Assembly (NCBI GenBank): GCA_036924285.1
Contig: JAYKYS010000007.1
Span: 17,670,001 to 17,734,000 of the forward strand
Direction: 5' to 3'
DNA from: Asterella californica
Lineage: Eukaryota > Streptophyta > Marchantiopsida > Marchantiales > Aytoniaceae
DNA: 64,000 nucleotides
Below are positions 11,230 to 23,125 of this stretch, piece by piece; the first letter of the stretch is position 1, and each line of letters opens with the position of its first letter. The position numbers were made by a program, and so were the translations under genes. Under the pieces are notes generated by a model, which was not told the DNA's origin, ran no database searches, and was given only the letters and a program-made list of their open reading frames with translations.

Positions 11230-12530
11230 CCTCAATCTGCATCCGCACTTGGAGCCACTATGGGTACGTTTTCTCTTTCGGCTGTTGGCTGAAGGACAGC
11301 TAGTGTTCGATATTTTATTTCATTCAGTTTTTGCGCCGTTCGTCTCACAGCATTGTAAACGTTTTTTTTCTCACGGTCATTTTCAAGAACAACGGCTGAA
11401 TGACGGACGGGGCCACTGCCTAGACTGCTCATGCAAGGACTCTCGTGGAAGCACTTGGTCGACCACGGACGAGACGGCTGGTTGGAGCGGTGATGATCGA
11501 GAATCATCTGATGCATGGGCTCTCGTCGAATATTCTCGTTGTTCCACGACTTCTTTTCTTCCAGGGGCTTGCGGATTTCTCGGACCCTCGTGCTTGGACT
11601 CACGCCTGCGGTTGTCATGTCGTGCTCAGTGATTCGTGAATTGCAGGGGCTCTTGTCGAGCCATTCGTTTCTTCTTTCACCTCGCATTCGTGGATTGCAA
11701 GGCTCTCGTCGAGTCTTTCGTCTTTCGTCTTTCTTGTGCTGTCATGCTCGGAGATTCGTCTCATTGCAGGAGTTCTCGTTGTTACACGACTTCTTTTGTT
11801 CCAAGGACTGTCGTCACTGTCGTCATTGCATCTGACGGACAATGCCTTCATGTCGTGGTCGCCGATTCATCATTTTTTCTTTTGTCTCTTTTGTTTGCTG
11901 CGATTACACATACATCGGAAGTACGTCGAAAGAAAAGTGCTCTCACTTCAAGTTTTTTCGTTGATACTCCTCATTTCTCGTTTGCTCGGTTCTCCTTTGA
12001 AGGATAACCGAGCAATCGAAAAATCTCTTGTCCTTGACTCAGGTATGGCGTGGGGTAGTTCTTGGGCATGGTACACGACGTGGATCTTGCCATTTCTTGC
12101 TTGTATGGATCTTGCTTGATGAAGAAGCTGCTCGACGAGAGTTTCTTTGATCGCGCTTTGCTGGAGGAGGGCCATGCTGTTTCTTCGCTGGAGGAGGACC
12201 ATGCTCGGTCGCTTCTTGCAGGCTCTACTGCTCTGGCCTTGGACTTATTCCAAATTTTCGTGTTCTTGCAGCGTATACAGGAGTTTTTCCTATGGATTAA
12301 CCTTGAAGATTGTCTCTGCTGTAAGGGGGCCATGTTATGTCTTCGCTGGGCTCACACCGATCCACTCCCTCGCTTCTTGCTGCCTCTGCTGCCTTTGGCT
12401 TTCGAGTGAATCAAAATTGTCGTCTTCTTGCAGCGAGTTTGTCTTCTTTGACACACGGTCGCCGTTGCTGTCGTCGTTTTCGTCCACATGAGCTTGCAGG
12501 GATGGCCAAAGCAACTTCGAAACCTACTGC
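11230..12530. repeat. Degenerate CT-rich minisatellite
   Basis: Imperfectly repeated words at irregular spacing. A 'GATTCGT..ATTGCAgg..CTCGT' block occurs near 11,630, 11,690 and 11,755. A 'CACGACTTCTTTT.TTCCA' block occurs near 11,545 and 11,790. A 'GGAGGAGGaCCATGCT'-like block occurs near 12,165 and 12,195. The strong base skew keeps many frames open on both strands (up to 151 codons), which explains the cluster of overlapping frames. I do not regard any as a gene. Confidence 0.55.
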
Positions 12531-12799
12531 GACACATATATATGCATGCCTCTCAGAAGAAGTGAGAAGCATGCATCTTAAGTTAAACATCTAGCTTTTC
12601 CGACATAAGTGCTAGTTTTATATGATAGAATCGTTATGCAAACCATTCCGAAGCATTACCATAGCACTCGTTTCGAATACAGAGAAACTATAGAGAAGTT
12701 ATTGTGAGACTTGTGTGCTCGAAGGGATATTACTATTAGGAAGCGTGCATATGGAGAAGGTGGTATGTTTTTTGTTCTTCAAAGCAGTTGTCTCAAATT

Positions 12800-13035
12800 G
12801 ATCTTTAATTTAATTTATTACCTAATTCTTTTATCACTTCGGAAAGGATATATAATAAATTAATGTCACCATAAATTAATATTTTCTTGAAGAAAAGAGT
12901 CCCGGTCTTATCTTTTGAGAAACACGTGTTGCAGCTCCATGCTTATGGATTTTCTTTGGATCTAGACCTAGGTCGTAGTTCTCCTAACACTTAATTTTTA
13001 TAAAATAACTAGAATTTTAATTTTAATTTATTCAA
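12800..13035 (+). repeat. Double-hairpin repeat family, copy 2 (one hairpin)
   Basis: AT-rich hairpin 1 at about 12,806-12,862 (TTTAATTTATTA pairing with TAATAAATTAA), then about 85 bp further the signature 'CTTATGGATTTTCTTTGGA' at 12,948. A second outer hairpin is not clear here. It is a diverged direct duplicate of 13,180-13,385. Confidence 0.55.
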
Positions 13036-13179
13036 AAATTCTTATCTACCATATCTTGATATCCCTATAACCTAAACAATAATATCAAAACTCATAGTGA
13101 AGGAAAAACCATCAATATATCTAAATGGTCTACGACTGCATGTCACCCAATCCAATCCATTTTCTGTATTTTAGGGTGG

Positions 13180-13385
13180 CATGTTTAATTTATTATCTGA
13201 CCTTTTTATCACTTCGGAAGGTTATGTAATAAATTAATATCATCATAAATTAATATTTTCTTGAGAACGGAATCCCGGTATTATCCTTTGACAAGCACGT
13301 GATGTCACTCTATGCTTATAGATTTTCTTTAGATCCAGATCCAGCTCGTAGTTCTCCTAACAATCCATTTTCTGTATTTTATCTC
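13180..13385 (+). repeat. Double-hairpin repeat family, copy 3 (one hairpin)
   Basis: Hairpin 1 at 13,183-13,237 (GTTTAATTTATTATCTGACC with partner GGTTATGTAATAAATTAA), then 'CTTATAGATTTTCTTTAGA'. It aligns with 12,800-13,035 over nearly its whole length, so the two arose by duplication of one inserted copy. Confidence 0.55.
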
Positions 13386-13609
13386 TCATACTCAGCTTAT
13401 AGTCTTCTTATCCCGGCAAGAAGTGCATGTTGCATGCTTATTTAACTATGGTCAAATATCCATGTCCGATGAACTTTTGGGAACTTTTGCTCGCTTCCTG
13501 TTATCCAGGAAATATATAAGAAAAATGAAAAACTATATATCAAGTGAATATAAATAATCAAAATATATTTTATAAATATTAACTGTTACATGTCTAGAAA
13601 CACGAGAAG

Positions 13610-13783
13610 GCTGGGATATAAACCATAAAGCTTGAGTAGACTGCCGCGCTTCTAAACATACAAGTCTGAGAATCTATAACTGGTAATACATTAATTTAGT
13701 GTCAGTTTAATTTATTACATAACCCTTCTGGCAAAAAATGTTATGTAATAAATTGATGGAGGAGGCATATTTGCATCCTCCAT
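13610..13783 (-). repeat. Double-hairpin repeat, copy 4
   Basis: Reverse orientation: the 'aaaccataaagc' signature near 13,625, hairpin 1 at 13,709-13,754 (AATTTATTACATAAC / GTTATGTAATAAATT), and hairpin 2 at 13,756-13,783 (ATGGAGGA / TCCTCCAT). The second-stem sequence differs from that of copy 1 but is still self-complementary. Confidence 0.65.
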
Positions 13784-14269
13784 CTTTCCATCTTGTATTA
13801 AAATGCAAGGCTGTTAAAGATGGTAAAACAAGATGTCTGAATGTCCAAACAAGATTCAATGTCCGTTTGACAAAATTGATCGCCTCGTCCTCATTCATAA
13901 AATCAAACTAAAACATCCTCGCATGGTAACAAGAACACTGAACGGGTGTTTGGTTTCTTATGATTGTTAACTAGCTGCTAATCCAACGGGGTAAGTAAAG
14001 GAAATACTTATAGAAGGAGTACGTTCAAGCTAAACTTTCTAATGAATAAATAAACAACTGTGAACTATTTATAAGGCCCAAGAGACCTTATAATTTCCTG
14101 GTAACCAGGGGGATTTCATTATGCGAGTGTTGTATGTATTTTCCCTATGTTAGCGGGTGTTGTATATATTTTGTCTATGTTAGCGAACAAAGAAATGTAA
14201 CCATTATACACAAAATACTCTTGTTGGAAGAATTTGCTTGCGAGAATAAAATCTTAATAAAGAAACATG

Positions 14270-14530
14270 CATATTCACTTCTTCCAAAATGAAAAGGGTC
14301 TCCATGTAACATTAATTTAGTACCTAACTGTTTGGATGAAAACAATAGGGATAAATTAATGTCCTGAATTATTTAAGTCTACTTGGCGATTTTATCCCGG
14401 CTTGTAGTTTCCGAAACGTGTTTCTGCATCCTAGATTTATGGGTTATGTTTGGAGAATTCTCCACTCTGTTTTTCAGTTAATCATTCTCATAAACTTCAA
14501 TTTTCCAAAATGATTTATCTAGAATTTACT
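14270..14530 (+). repeat. Double-hairpin repeat, copy 5
   Basis: Starts with 'GCATATTCACTTCTTCC' (decayed outer hairpin), then hairpin 1 at 14,310-14,361 (CATTAATTTA..CCTA / TAGGGATAAATTAATG). The signature 'TTTATGGGTTATGTTTGGA' follows about 75 bp later. Confidence 0.55.
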
Positions 14531-14679
14531 TAATAAACTTACATAAATTTTAGTATCACAAAGCGAAAGAGCTTTCTACCATCTCCTGTCATGACTAGAG
14601 CGAGTCTACTTTTTCAGTTATCCCTATGTTACAGCAGTTGCCTTGTTCTCGATCTACATCTGCCACCACACTTTGACTA

Positions 14680-14880
14680 CATATTCATCTCTTCCAAGAT
14701 GGAAGAGACCAGCATGCTCATTAAATTTTTTTCTAATTTTTCTTAAGTAATAAATTAAAACTCTGATGGGAAGTAATATTTATTTGGTGATACGATACTT
14801 AGTGTCTGAAGTGCATTTCTATATATATGTTACCTTTATGCGTGCGGAGAATCCGCTGTTTTGCACAGCTTTGTTAACAT
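14680..14880 (+). repeat. Double-hairpin repeat, copy 6
   Basis: The outer word 'CATATTCA' is followed by hairpin 2 at 14,688-14,708 (TCTCTTCCA / TGGAAGAGA), then hairpin 1 at about 14,720-14,758 (TTAAATTT / AAATTAA), then a weak 'CTTTATG' signature near 14,834. Confidence 0.55.
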
Positions 14881-15409
14881 TTAGTTACTATAATATTAAA
14901 TTTTCACATTATCTTTTCTAGAATTTCAATTTAAACCCCCACTCATGATACTCAGTGTCTGGGTTACCCAGTCCTTTCACTTTTTCTTGGGATGTGAAAA
15001 TATGGTCCTTTGGGTTTTCTATCTATAGCAATCTATGTCTATTCATAACATTCTTATCTAAGTTCCAAAATTGACATCAGAGATAATTTTGGAAAGCGAC
15101 TAAAAAGCACTATATTTTTGTAAAAATTAAATAAATTATGATCTAAATATGATCAAGAACTAGTTAATCAAGTTTTAAGCTTTTCTGTCATCCAGAGAAA
15201 ACTATCTCCAAATAGAGGTTTGAATTCAAAAAGAAGAATAAAAATATCTTATTAAACCCCTTTTATTCCAGGAGAGGATTTAACACTTAGATATTTTCAC
15301 ATCACACACAGCAGAAGAAATATTTCTTGGTCTACTTACCAAGTCTAACTTACACGAGCAAAGCTCCATCCGCAGTTTTTTGCCTATTTCTTTGCTTGTA
15401 CCTTCTTTT

Positions 15410-16310
15410 CTGAGCAAAAATTCGTATTGTATCATTTATGCGGTTAAGAGGGACTTAAATCAAAGCTATCCCATAGCTTCACAATATGTGATTCATTTCC
15501 CTAACTATGCAATATCCATTGAGAAATATTGAATTCTAAATGAATTTTCGAAGGACTTTTGGAACAAAACAGTATCTTCTCTCGCACTTTAAACCCCGAG
15601 TATGAGTATAAAGTATAAAAAGATATATATATTTTTTTCATCGTATTCTTTGAGTCTGAAAAAAAGATTCTATTTTTTGCAAAAAATCTCGCAATCTTCG
15701 TCTTAACATTTCTGTAAATACTAAGTAGTTTGTTTCGAGATGAACCATAATATGTAAAGCTGGTGAAGAGCTTTAGTTTGATACCTTATTTTATAGATTC
15801 CAAGTTGAGGTGAAGACGTATTTATCAAAAGCATTTTCGGCATAACGAATAAATTTCTGAGTTCTCTGAAAGCAAACCCGCAAAAGAAGTTATTCTAGGT
15901 CACCGGGAGCACTTGTAGTAATACTCGGGGTTTAAGTACATGGGGAGAAAAATGCATATTTTTTTTTTTCTTTTATACCCGCAATTGGGTTTCAAAACCC
16001 AGTTGCATCTAGAAGTACTCCTGGTCACCAGCAGAACTTCACTGTACGAAGAAGAAAGTGTCGGGGAACAAAGAAATCTAACCGGTAAATAGTTTCATTG
16101 ATATGATAGAATCTTACAAACGAAGATTCAAATGAAAGCTGTCTAATAGCTCTACAATCCGTAATTGAATCTCAAGTGAACTATTAAGTATCAACTGAAA
16201 AATGTTCAATCGGAAATCCTTTGCTTTTTGGGAACAAAACAAAATCTTCCCTCCACAACAAAGTACAAAAAAAGAATATTCCCTTTCCTCCTTTTATACC
16301 CGCACTGGGG
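15410..16310. repeat. Diverged direct repeats enclosing an inverted-repeat unit
   Basis: About 200 bp at 15,410-15,610 recurs in diverged form at 16,075-16,270; shared words are 'ATAGCT.CACAAT' and 'TTTTGGGAACAAAAC/TTTTGGAACAAAAC'. Between them, TTAAACCCCGAGTAT (15,589-15,603) has an exact inverted partner at 15,921-15,935, which bounds a 347-bp unit. A further hairpin sits at 15,981-16,006. The layout suggests a small non-autonomous element; its class is unknown. Confidence 0.45.
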
Positions 16311-16323
16311 TATAAGGCACTGT

Positions 16324-17240
16324 TTAAAAGGTTAAATACGCGGTTTCTACATCAAGAGTTCCATAATGTTCAAAGTGTGCTGTAAGGGAGAATGAGAGAA
16401 CAAGGAAACAGGACGGCGATTTCACCCCATCTCGCTCCAGAAAGACAATTCCCGAGGTTCTTAATCGCCATTTGTTTGCCAGAACACTCACCCACTTCAT
16501 TCTGTTCCTCAGCTCACAGCCAAAACCTTCAGCTTCTGCTGGACTCTCTCTGCTGACAGTCTCATGTGCAGGTCGAATCACAATATATGAGCGCACACAT
16601 CCAGGAGCGCCTTGCAACTAAATATCAAACTAAAGTTTCAAGCCACCCAAGCGTGACGTGAACTTCACAAACCCTTGCAGGACGCAGATCTCTTGAAAGA
16701 CAACCGAAATGATGATTGCAGGAAAAGTCCGTCCTTTCAATGGTGCTCGCGTCGGAGAAGAAGTGTGCTCGTAATAACTCCCGTGTTCGGTACTCTGTAC
16801 TCGACTCTCTACTGCTAAAGCAATGGACAAGCGCATCCACGTCTCCAAACTGCCTGCCATAACCTCACTCCTCCACAATTGAGTGAATTCCGACGATTTC
16901 CGAAGATCGTGCGCCCTACTTTGGCTGTTTGGCCTCTTAGCTAAAGACCGCTCCAACTCTGCAGTACAGTATATTTGGAACTTGGATCTGCACGTACGAA
17001 GGCACATGTATGCAAGGTGCCAGGCCTCTTACGTACTTCCTGACTAAGAATGGACTCCTGTGATATATACTGGTGATCTCTAGGGCTCAGTTAGGGGCGA
17101 CTAGCTAGTTTGGGGACTCCAGAAGCAAGAGTTGATTCACAGTGTGGCATAGGTTTCGGAAGGTAACGGCGAAACTGAACGGAGGAGCAAATTCACTTCC
17201 TTTACCGACAGGGTTTAGCGTCCCAAACCCTTCTTCGGTG
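16324..17240. other. Possible gene remnant, unassigned
   Basis: This stretch is less AT-rich than its surroundings and holds overlapping minus-strand frames of 97, 71 and 125 codons. None shows a recognisable domain or conserved motif. It may be the divergent upstream region of the PPR pseudogene that starts at about 17,309. Confidence 0.2.
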
Positions 17241-17308
17241 GATTGATTATCAATTCTTTTGTGGTGCAGTTTGTTGAGTTAGTACGATCTGGTCGTCCGC
17301 TAGGAAAC

Positions 17309-20300
17309 ATGGCAGCCATTGCGTTACGTCGTCTGCAACGGCAGCTGCGGCAGTCGTTCTCCCTCTCCCGCGCTTCGTTGCAATCCGGTCTTTTGTCTTG
17401 TACGTTGCCCTGTTCTATCCTGTTCGATTCGGAGTGTGAACAAGCCGGGATTCCACCTAAGTATTCAAGAGGATCCCCTGAGCTAATCCTTCACGGTGGA
17501 TCTTTCGCCTAAACCCCCAGGCAGTTCGATAAACCCCGAGTGGAACGAATTTGTATGTATTACTCAGACAGTCCTCTCTTGAAAGTAGACTCGAGCTCCA
17601 TATCTCTTTGAATTACATCATTTAGTTTAAGTGATGCTTGATTATGACTTTGTTATCCTGCCGGTAATGTTACTCAGTGGAAGTCACTGGAAGAAGCCGA
17701 TGTTGGAGAATGGATTTATGGAAGTTACGTGCAAGAGATTGTTGCGTAGGTCAGCGAACCAGTTCCTTGGCCACAATTTTGTGCCACAGGACCAAAAGTG
17801 TCGAGCCGACCTACTACAGGGGAGCTTGCTGGCCCCGAAGCTGTGCCGTCAGGAGTCTCGTGCATCTGTAGCTCCGTACTATGTATCCAGATCAGCTGGT
17901 CATAACTATGCCAGTGATGTACATTCATACAATAATCTCAACTCGCAAATAAATTTCGACGGCAATGAAGATCCTCTTCACCATAATCGGTGAAGCTACT
18001 TGACAGAGTTGATGAGCAGTTTCCTTCCTGTGTTCTGCTCTGTGTACGTTTTGCAAGGGGTTCTGCATTTGCCTACAGCCTAGAAATTCCTCACAATGAA
18101 GTTACTCTTGGTACCGAGGTGGCTATGGGGTTTTCTTCTGAACTTTAAAATGCGGAGGTTGTAATCAACGGTTTATGGTGCAGCCACTACCTCAATCATG
18201 ATGTGTATGAAGACATGCTGCTTGATGGTATCCAGCCAATTCGTGATACCTTTTACCTTCCTATCGCTGGCTACATGCAAAGTGTTCGTCTTCAGGACGT
18301 TATATACATGAGATGAAGGCCATGGGTATTATCCAGAAGTATGATGCTCTTCACTTGCCCATTTCACCTACCAGCACTGGATTTCCAACTCCGTATTGAT
18401 TAAGAAAGCTATTCCTTAATGCTGCGACAAGAGTTCGTCCTTGCAGTTAGGACTACTGGCGAATATTGTTATGTCCCTGGTGAGGTGTATGTCATAGGCT
18501 TTTTTCTTCAACTCTTTCTCGTCAACTTCCACTAATCTGCAGCGGGTGGCTGATGATACCTTTGGGAGTTATATGGAAGATGGTACAGGTGTCTATTTAC
18601 AATTGCATCATCGCAGCATGTGGAATTAGTAAGCAGATTGTTCGTGCCTTTCAAGTATGTCGAGGAAGCAAGCAGACTGATCGTGCCTTTCAGGTCCCTT
18701 TGGTGCTTCTGTTCCGTTCTAATCTTTCCAGGCCTCAGGGAGTGATTTTCGGCTTATTATTTGAATGTTGTCGCTGTGGCCTAGGACTTCAGGTAGCTGA
18801 AGATATGGAAGCCTTTGGAATCGAACCCAAGCACCGGACGTTCATGGCTTTACTGAGAGCGTATGCTATCGCCGGCCGATTAGATGAGGCGTAAGCTCTC
18901 ACCTTCTCGCTGACGGCTGAGCAGAGTCTGCTATAATGCAAAGAAAGGTCAAATTACCTGGGTCTTGTGGACTTGCTGGTATAACCGCTATTCACCCAAG
19001 ACGCTTAGTAATCTGATTAAGTTCGGTGGCTTCCGCTTACTCTCTGATGCTTAAGATTAATTTAACTTCTGACGCTACTCTTACGTCCCACATATTTGAG
19101 TAGATACGGAGTGTTGAGGAGGATGGCAGCGCACGGTCTTACTTTGGACAAGCACTGCTACGCTGCGCTCATAACAGCTCATAAAAACAAGAAACTTCAG
19201 AATGAGGAGACCGCACAAAAGGTAGCCGTGCTTGCTCCTTTTATTTGGAGTTTCCAGTGTTGTAACTCTTCTGTGTCAAATATTGTTAACACAGCATTCC
19301 TAACGTGAAAGTTAATAGCTGCAGATATTTGAATTATTGGAGCAGTCAGAGATGCAGTCAGCAGAGCATGTGAGGGCCGCGGCAACCACAGGGGAAGCCA
19401 AATCTGGTGATGATGCTGGAGACTGGCTTCTCCCAACCCAAACGCGGATTTAACCGTCGTCTTACAGTGTATCACGCTGCCTTGTTGGCATTTCGGGATC
19501 TCGGAAACCGGGTGAGGGAAGGTGAGCAGATCATGTGAGATTATGCTGGATGCATGCAGCTCCTGGTAACCTGGAAAGTTGGAGATTTTGGGAAGCCTTT
19601 TGAGTCAACTACGTTACAATTGTTTAGCAGTACGTGAAAGAAAGTACCGCAGTTTCTAAGAATAACTATGGCGTTTGCGGGCAGTGAAGAAGGTCCTTCA
19701 AATGATTGAGCAGGACGGTCATGTTATGGATGCGTACTGCACCAAACAGTTGATCATGTAAGGATTTGTATGATATTTGATCATGAAACGTCTGCGTTCA
19801 TAGTCACTAGGACTATAACGCCAAGTTTGTCGTCGCGGAGCCACTTGACTTTTAGATATAATGAGGGGCTCTTGCAAGGGTGATGATTGTGTTATGGTGT
19901 TAACAGATACCACATTGGTGAAGGAGACTGTGAAAATGCTTGCTCAGAGTATGATAAGTTTCTGAACCTTGGAAGACAACCAACTCTTGATATTTACCTG
20001 GTATGTTATCCTGTATTGTCTACGCTGTACTTCTGCCGTGTAAAGTGGGTAGCAGGTTTTTCCAAACCTCTGCCTGAGTATCCTAACAAGCTCAATTCAA
20101 AACCTCAGCTTCTTACATAGTACCAAGGGGGAGGTTTTCAAGCGATACCTGCCGTCAAACTGCTGGTAGACCTTGCTGCGGGTGTCAGTTTCATGTGTCG
20201 TCCACGATGCGAGAGTAGACACTTTCTGAGTTTACATTGAAGAGCAGAACATGGTCAATCACTTCCGACGCATGGTACTGGGCCGGGCTTCTAAAGGATG

Positions 20301-21380
20301 CTCCAGTCCAGGAATTGTGGATGGATGTGTCGATGAAAATTCTAATGAAGGGTTTGTGGTACAGATCTTGATGGATGGTGCTCTTGCTCATCCTCCCCCC
20401 ACGAATAGGGCTGCGCAGAAGCTACTGGTATGGCGTGTTGTACCGTCATTTCAGCAGTTATCTTTTTCTTTATTTTCTGTTTTGCATGATAGGGTACCTA
20501 CCTATGTGGATAATATATCTTGTTCAGTAGGAGTAGCACATTGTGAGTTTTAGCTTGTCCCTTGTCCCACCACATTGTTGATGTGGTGGCTGTGCGCGTG
20601 TCAGACTGAGGTGGTGCAAAAAGGCTTCTTCCTAAACCTTAAAGCAGCCGGTGGACTTCTGAGAAAGGCCTGCCAGGACGGGATAACTTCTTGTTGTTTT
20701 GTTTCATTGTCAGCAGCAAATGTTCCCTTTCTGGCAGATGAGAGCATTTCGTTTCGATCACTGTAGGCCATCCCCATAGCAAGCGCTCATATTTTTGCAT
20801 CTCAGAACACTTTCGTTTCTTAGTAGTTACCGCGCTGTCTTCTTGAATTCCATAGCGTTCTCGAACTTCGTCATTGCGCAGTTCTTATCTAAGGCTAGTC
20901 TAAGGAAGCTATCAATCATGTTGTAACTGCTCACTGAAAGGTGCTATGTTATTTTGGTTTTCAGTATGCTGCATCCTGTATTTAAAAGAAGGAAGCCTAA
21001 AGTATTCTAACATTTCTAATTCCAGATGTGACAGAGTGGTATCCTTTTCAACCCTATTCAGTGGTGACATTTTGTGTTGATCGCCTTGTACAGACAAGAG
21101 ATATGGCTGTAGCCAGCATGGTCTGGAATATGTCGCAAAATCGTGGAATCAGGCTTCCAGTTCAATTCAGGATGGAATACTATGGGGCACTCGAGGTGAG
21201 ATATGCAGCTCTCTCTGCCACCGCTGTTCCTGAAGGTTTCACCATTGAGTGATCCTTGGTCGAAAGTACCTCAGTGACAGTTAGTTCTGCTCCTCTGGAA
21301 GCTGGAAAACTTTGGGATACGGGAGTTTGGGGAGAACGCTGGAACGAATTGGGTTCCGAGTAGCTGCATTTCTGCCATCG
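17309..21380 (+). pseudogene. PPR protein, At4g35850-like, degenerate
   Basis: Multi-exon remnant of a mitochondrial pentatricopeptide-repeat protein. A basic, hydroxylated N-terminus ('MAAIALRRLQRQLRQ') at 17,309 looks like a mitochondrial targeting peptide. Blocks collinear with the Arabidopsis At4g35850 family as I know it are: 'VYEDMLLDGIQP..DTF' with 'RLQD' (18,200-18,300); 'EMKAMGI' (18,310); 'YNCIIAACG' (18,595); 'DMEAFGIEP' and 'AYAIAGRLDEA' (18,800-18,894); 'CYAALITAHKNK' (19,155); 'FNRRLTVYHAALLAF' (19,447); 'YHIGEGD' to 'RQPTLDIYL' (19,907-20,000); 'TRDMAVASMVWNM' to 'EYYGALE' (21,090-21,195). Frame changes inside blocks (between RLQD and EMKAMGI, and before FNRRLTV) are not explained by introns. 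A short internal duplication also sits at 18,628-18,693. PPR proteins bind organellar RNA; this copy is probably non-functional. Confidence 0.65.
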
Positions 21381-21480
21381 GAGGTTTCACACACTTTTGA
21401 TGGTGAGTCTTGGTATTTTTACAAGGTACATTCAGTTGTTTCACTGTATGACTTATAACTATTCTTACATATACAGAAGA

Positions 21481-21522
21481 GTTCTCCTCTAGCAGCAACT
21501 CCGATCGCTGCTAGAGGAGAAC
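21481..21522. repeat. Perfect 16-bp foldback after the PPR remnant
   Basis: GTTCTCCTCTAGCAGC (21,481-21,496) pairs exactly with 21,507-21,522 around a 10-base loop. It belongs to the set of short perfect inverted duplications found across the window. Confidence 0.9.
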
Positions 21523-21529
21523 CGTCGCC

Positions 21530-22240
21530 TCGAAAAGGGCCCTCCATCCGCGCAGCCTGTAGCCGCCGTGAGCCAGAATTGTCACTGGCAGAGCTGGTGC
21601 AGGAGCTTCCTACAGAGGTATCGTCAGAGCATCAGGAGAGTACATCTCTAGTAGGAGAAGAGCCGGTAGTTGCATCGAGGAGGTGACAGTAGCAGAACGG
21701 TCCCAGTTTCAGAGTGAGGATGCGAGTGATACAGTCTCTTCACAGGCAGTGCAGCAATAGAACGAGCAATTTGCTCAATACGTTTTGCTTAAGTTTTGAA
21801 GACTTACCACATTAGTCTATTATTTTACTCTGAAAAATCAGAAAATTCAAGTAGAGGAAACACTGCTGCACAGGTCGTGAAGCAGCGAATTAAACAGTTG
21901 TAAATACTGTCGCTTTCTCCATATTAGTCAGCCGCTAAACCTCCGTGGGTCTTCTACTGAGATTGGGAACATGGAGGTAGAACGTATAGCGAGGATATTC
22001 AGCAGGAAAAGCACCTTCCTTGTACATAATGTTTTCTGAGAAGAGTTCCAAGGATTCCAGTCTGTAGATATACGTAGACTCTTTTCAACAAAGAGTACAA
22101 CAATCATGAACAGTTAGAGAACTGTGTGATGGAAGGATGGATCAGAGAAAATATGTTATTGAGCATATAATGTTCTGCATATTTGTTAGGTAATAGGAGT
22201 AATTGGTATTTTAGAAAAATTAATAAGTTTATTATTATGT
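21530..22240. other. No gene recognised
   Basis: Continues from the PPR remnant with Glu- and Ser-rich plus-strand coding-like sequence to about 21,690, then AT-rich DNA. A larger original protein with an acidic tail is possible but not supported by any motif. Confidence 0.25.
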
Positions 22241-22554
22241 AAATTTCACCAATGATACCATAAATGCATTTTCAGATTATCATTTGCAGGACATTTAGTC
22301 ATAGAGATATAGAATGAAATGTTGGTAAAATGTCCATCTCCATAAATGAGTATTATAAGAATCCCAGACTCTTGTGTATGTCCAAGATCCCTGAAACAAC
22401 TCTCTCCTCCTTTCACTCTTTTCTTTCTCATGACCTTGAAAACCCTCCCGCTTTGCACCTCTACAAGTTGCATGTATAATCACTAGCTTCTCTAACTTCC
22501 TTGTATTATAATCACCTTTTCCTATCTTTTGAGGAGAGAAGGGATAATGCATTC

Positions 22555-22740
22555 ATATTTCCTTCATAATCCTTATCTCATGAAGGGTTAGATAATAAAT
22601 TAGTGTTAGAATTAGTTCATCCTTATTTTACATCAGGGTCTCGTATTTGTATGTTTAGAAGTGTGTATCTTATGGATTATTTCTGGAACTCCTCGCAACT
22701 CTCCATCGGATAATATATGATAATTACAGGAAAAATATAT
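22555..22740 (+). repeat. Double-hairpin repeat family, copy 7 (partial)
   Basis: CCTTCAT / ATGAAGG hairpin at 22,561-22,587 followed by 'TTAGATAATAAATTAG', then the 'CTTATGGATTATTTCTGGA' signature at about 22,669. Only one hairpin is clear. Confidence 0.5.
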
Positions 22741-22754
22741 TTTCACATGTTTAA

Positions 22755-23125
22755 TCTAATAAAATATATATATATATATATATATAAACACATTATAACA
22801 CTATTGATCAAGCAACGTATAGTTAACCAGCTATTTTTGATATCAAGGCCTAATTGTTACTGCAATTAGAGGTGATGTGTATGTAAATATCTTCCCGGAT
22901 ATGTAGTTTCCAGAAGCGCGTCTGTTTGGGCTCCTCCTCTTATGGGTTATATTTGGATTTTCTCGCATCACCAAGTCTAGCTATCACTTAATATTTAGAG
23001 AAAAATTGAATTTTCTTGTCAACTTAGTACAAAATTTTCACATAAGATTTATATATTTTCTGCTAACAAAAGCGAGCAGAAATTCCCAGAAGTTGGTCCT
23101 GCATGCATATATATATATATATATG
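22755..23125. repeat. AT-rich stretch with TA runs and an internal repeat fragment
   Basis: (TA)n runs near 22,765-22,787 and 23,108-23,124. Between them is another internal fragment of the double-hairpin repeat (CTTATGGGTTATATTTGGA near 22,938) without its end hairpins. Confidence 0.5.

Noticed and set aside
11232..12594. Cluster of overlapping open frames of 60-151 codons on both strands
   Set aside because: They lie in a base-skewed, degenerate tandem repeat. The frames overlap on both strands and share no domain; the skew removes stop codons by chance.
17309..21380. Functional PPR gene with introns
   Set aside because: Introns explain the gaps but not the frame changes inside single conserved blocks (near 18,305 and 19,445). 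RNA data could still overturn this.
22755..22790. (TA)n runs as an origin or special regulatory element
   Set aside because: Simple repeats of this kind are common in AT-rich plant DNA.
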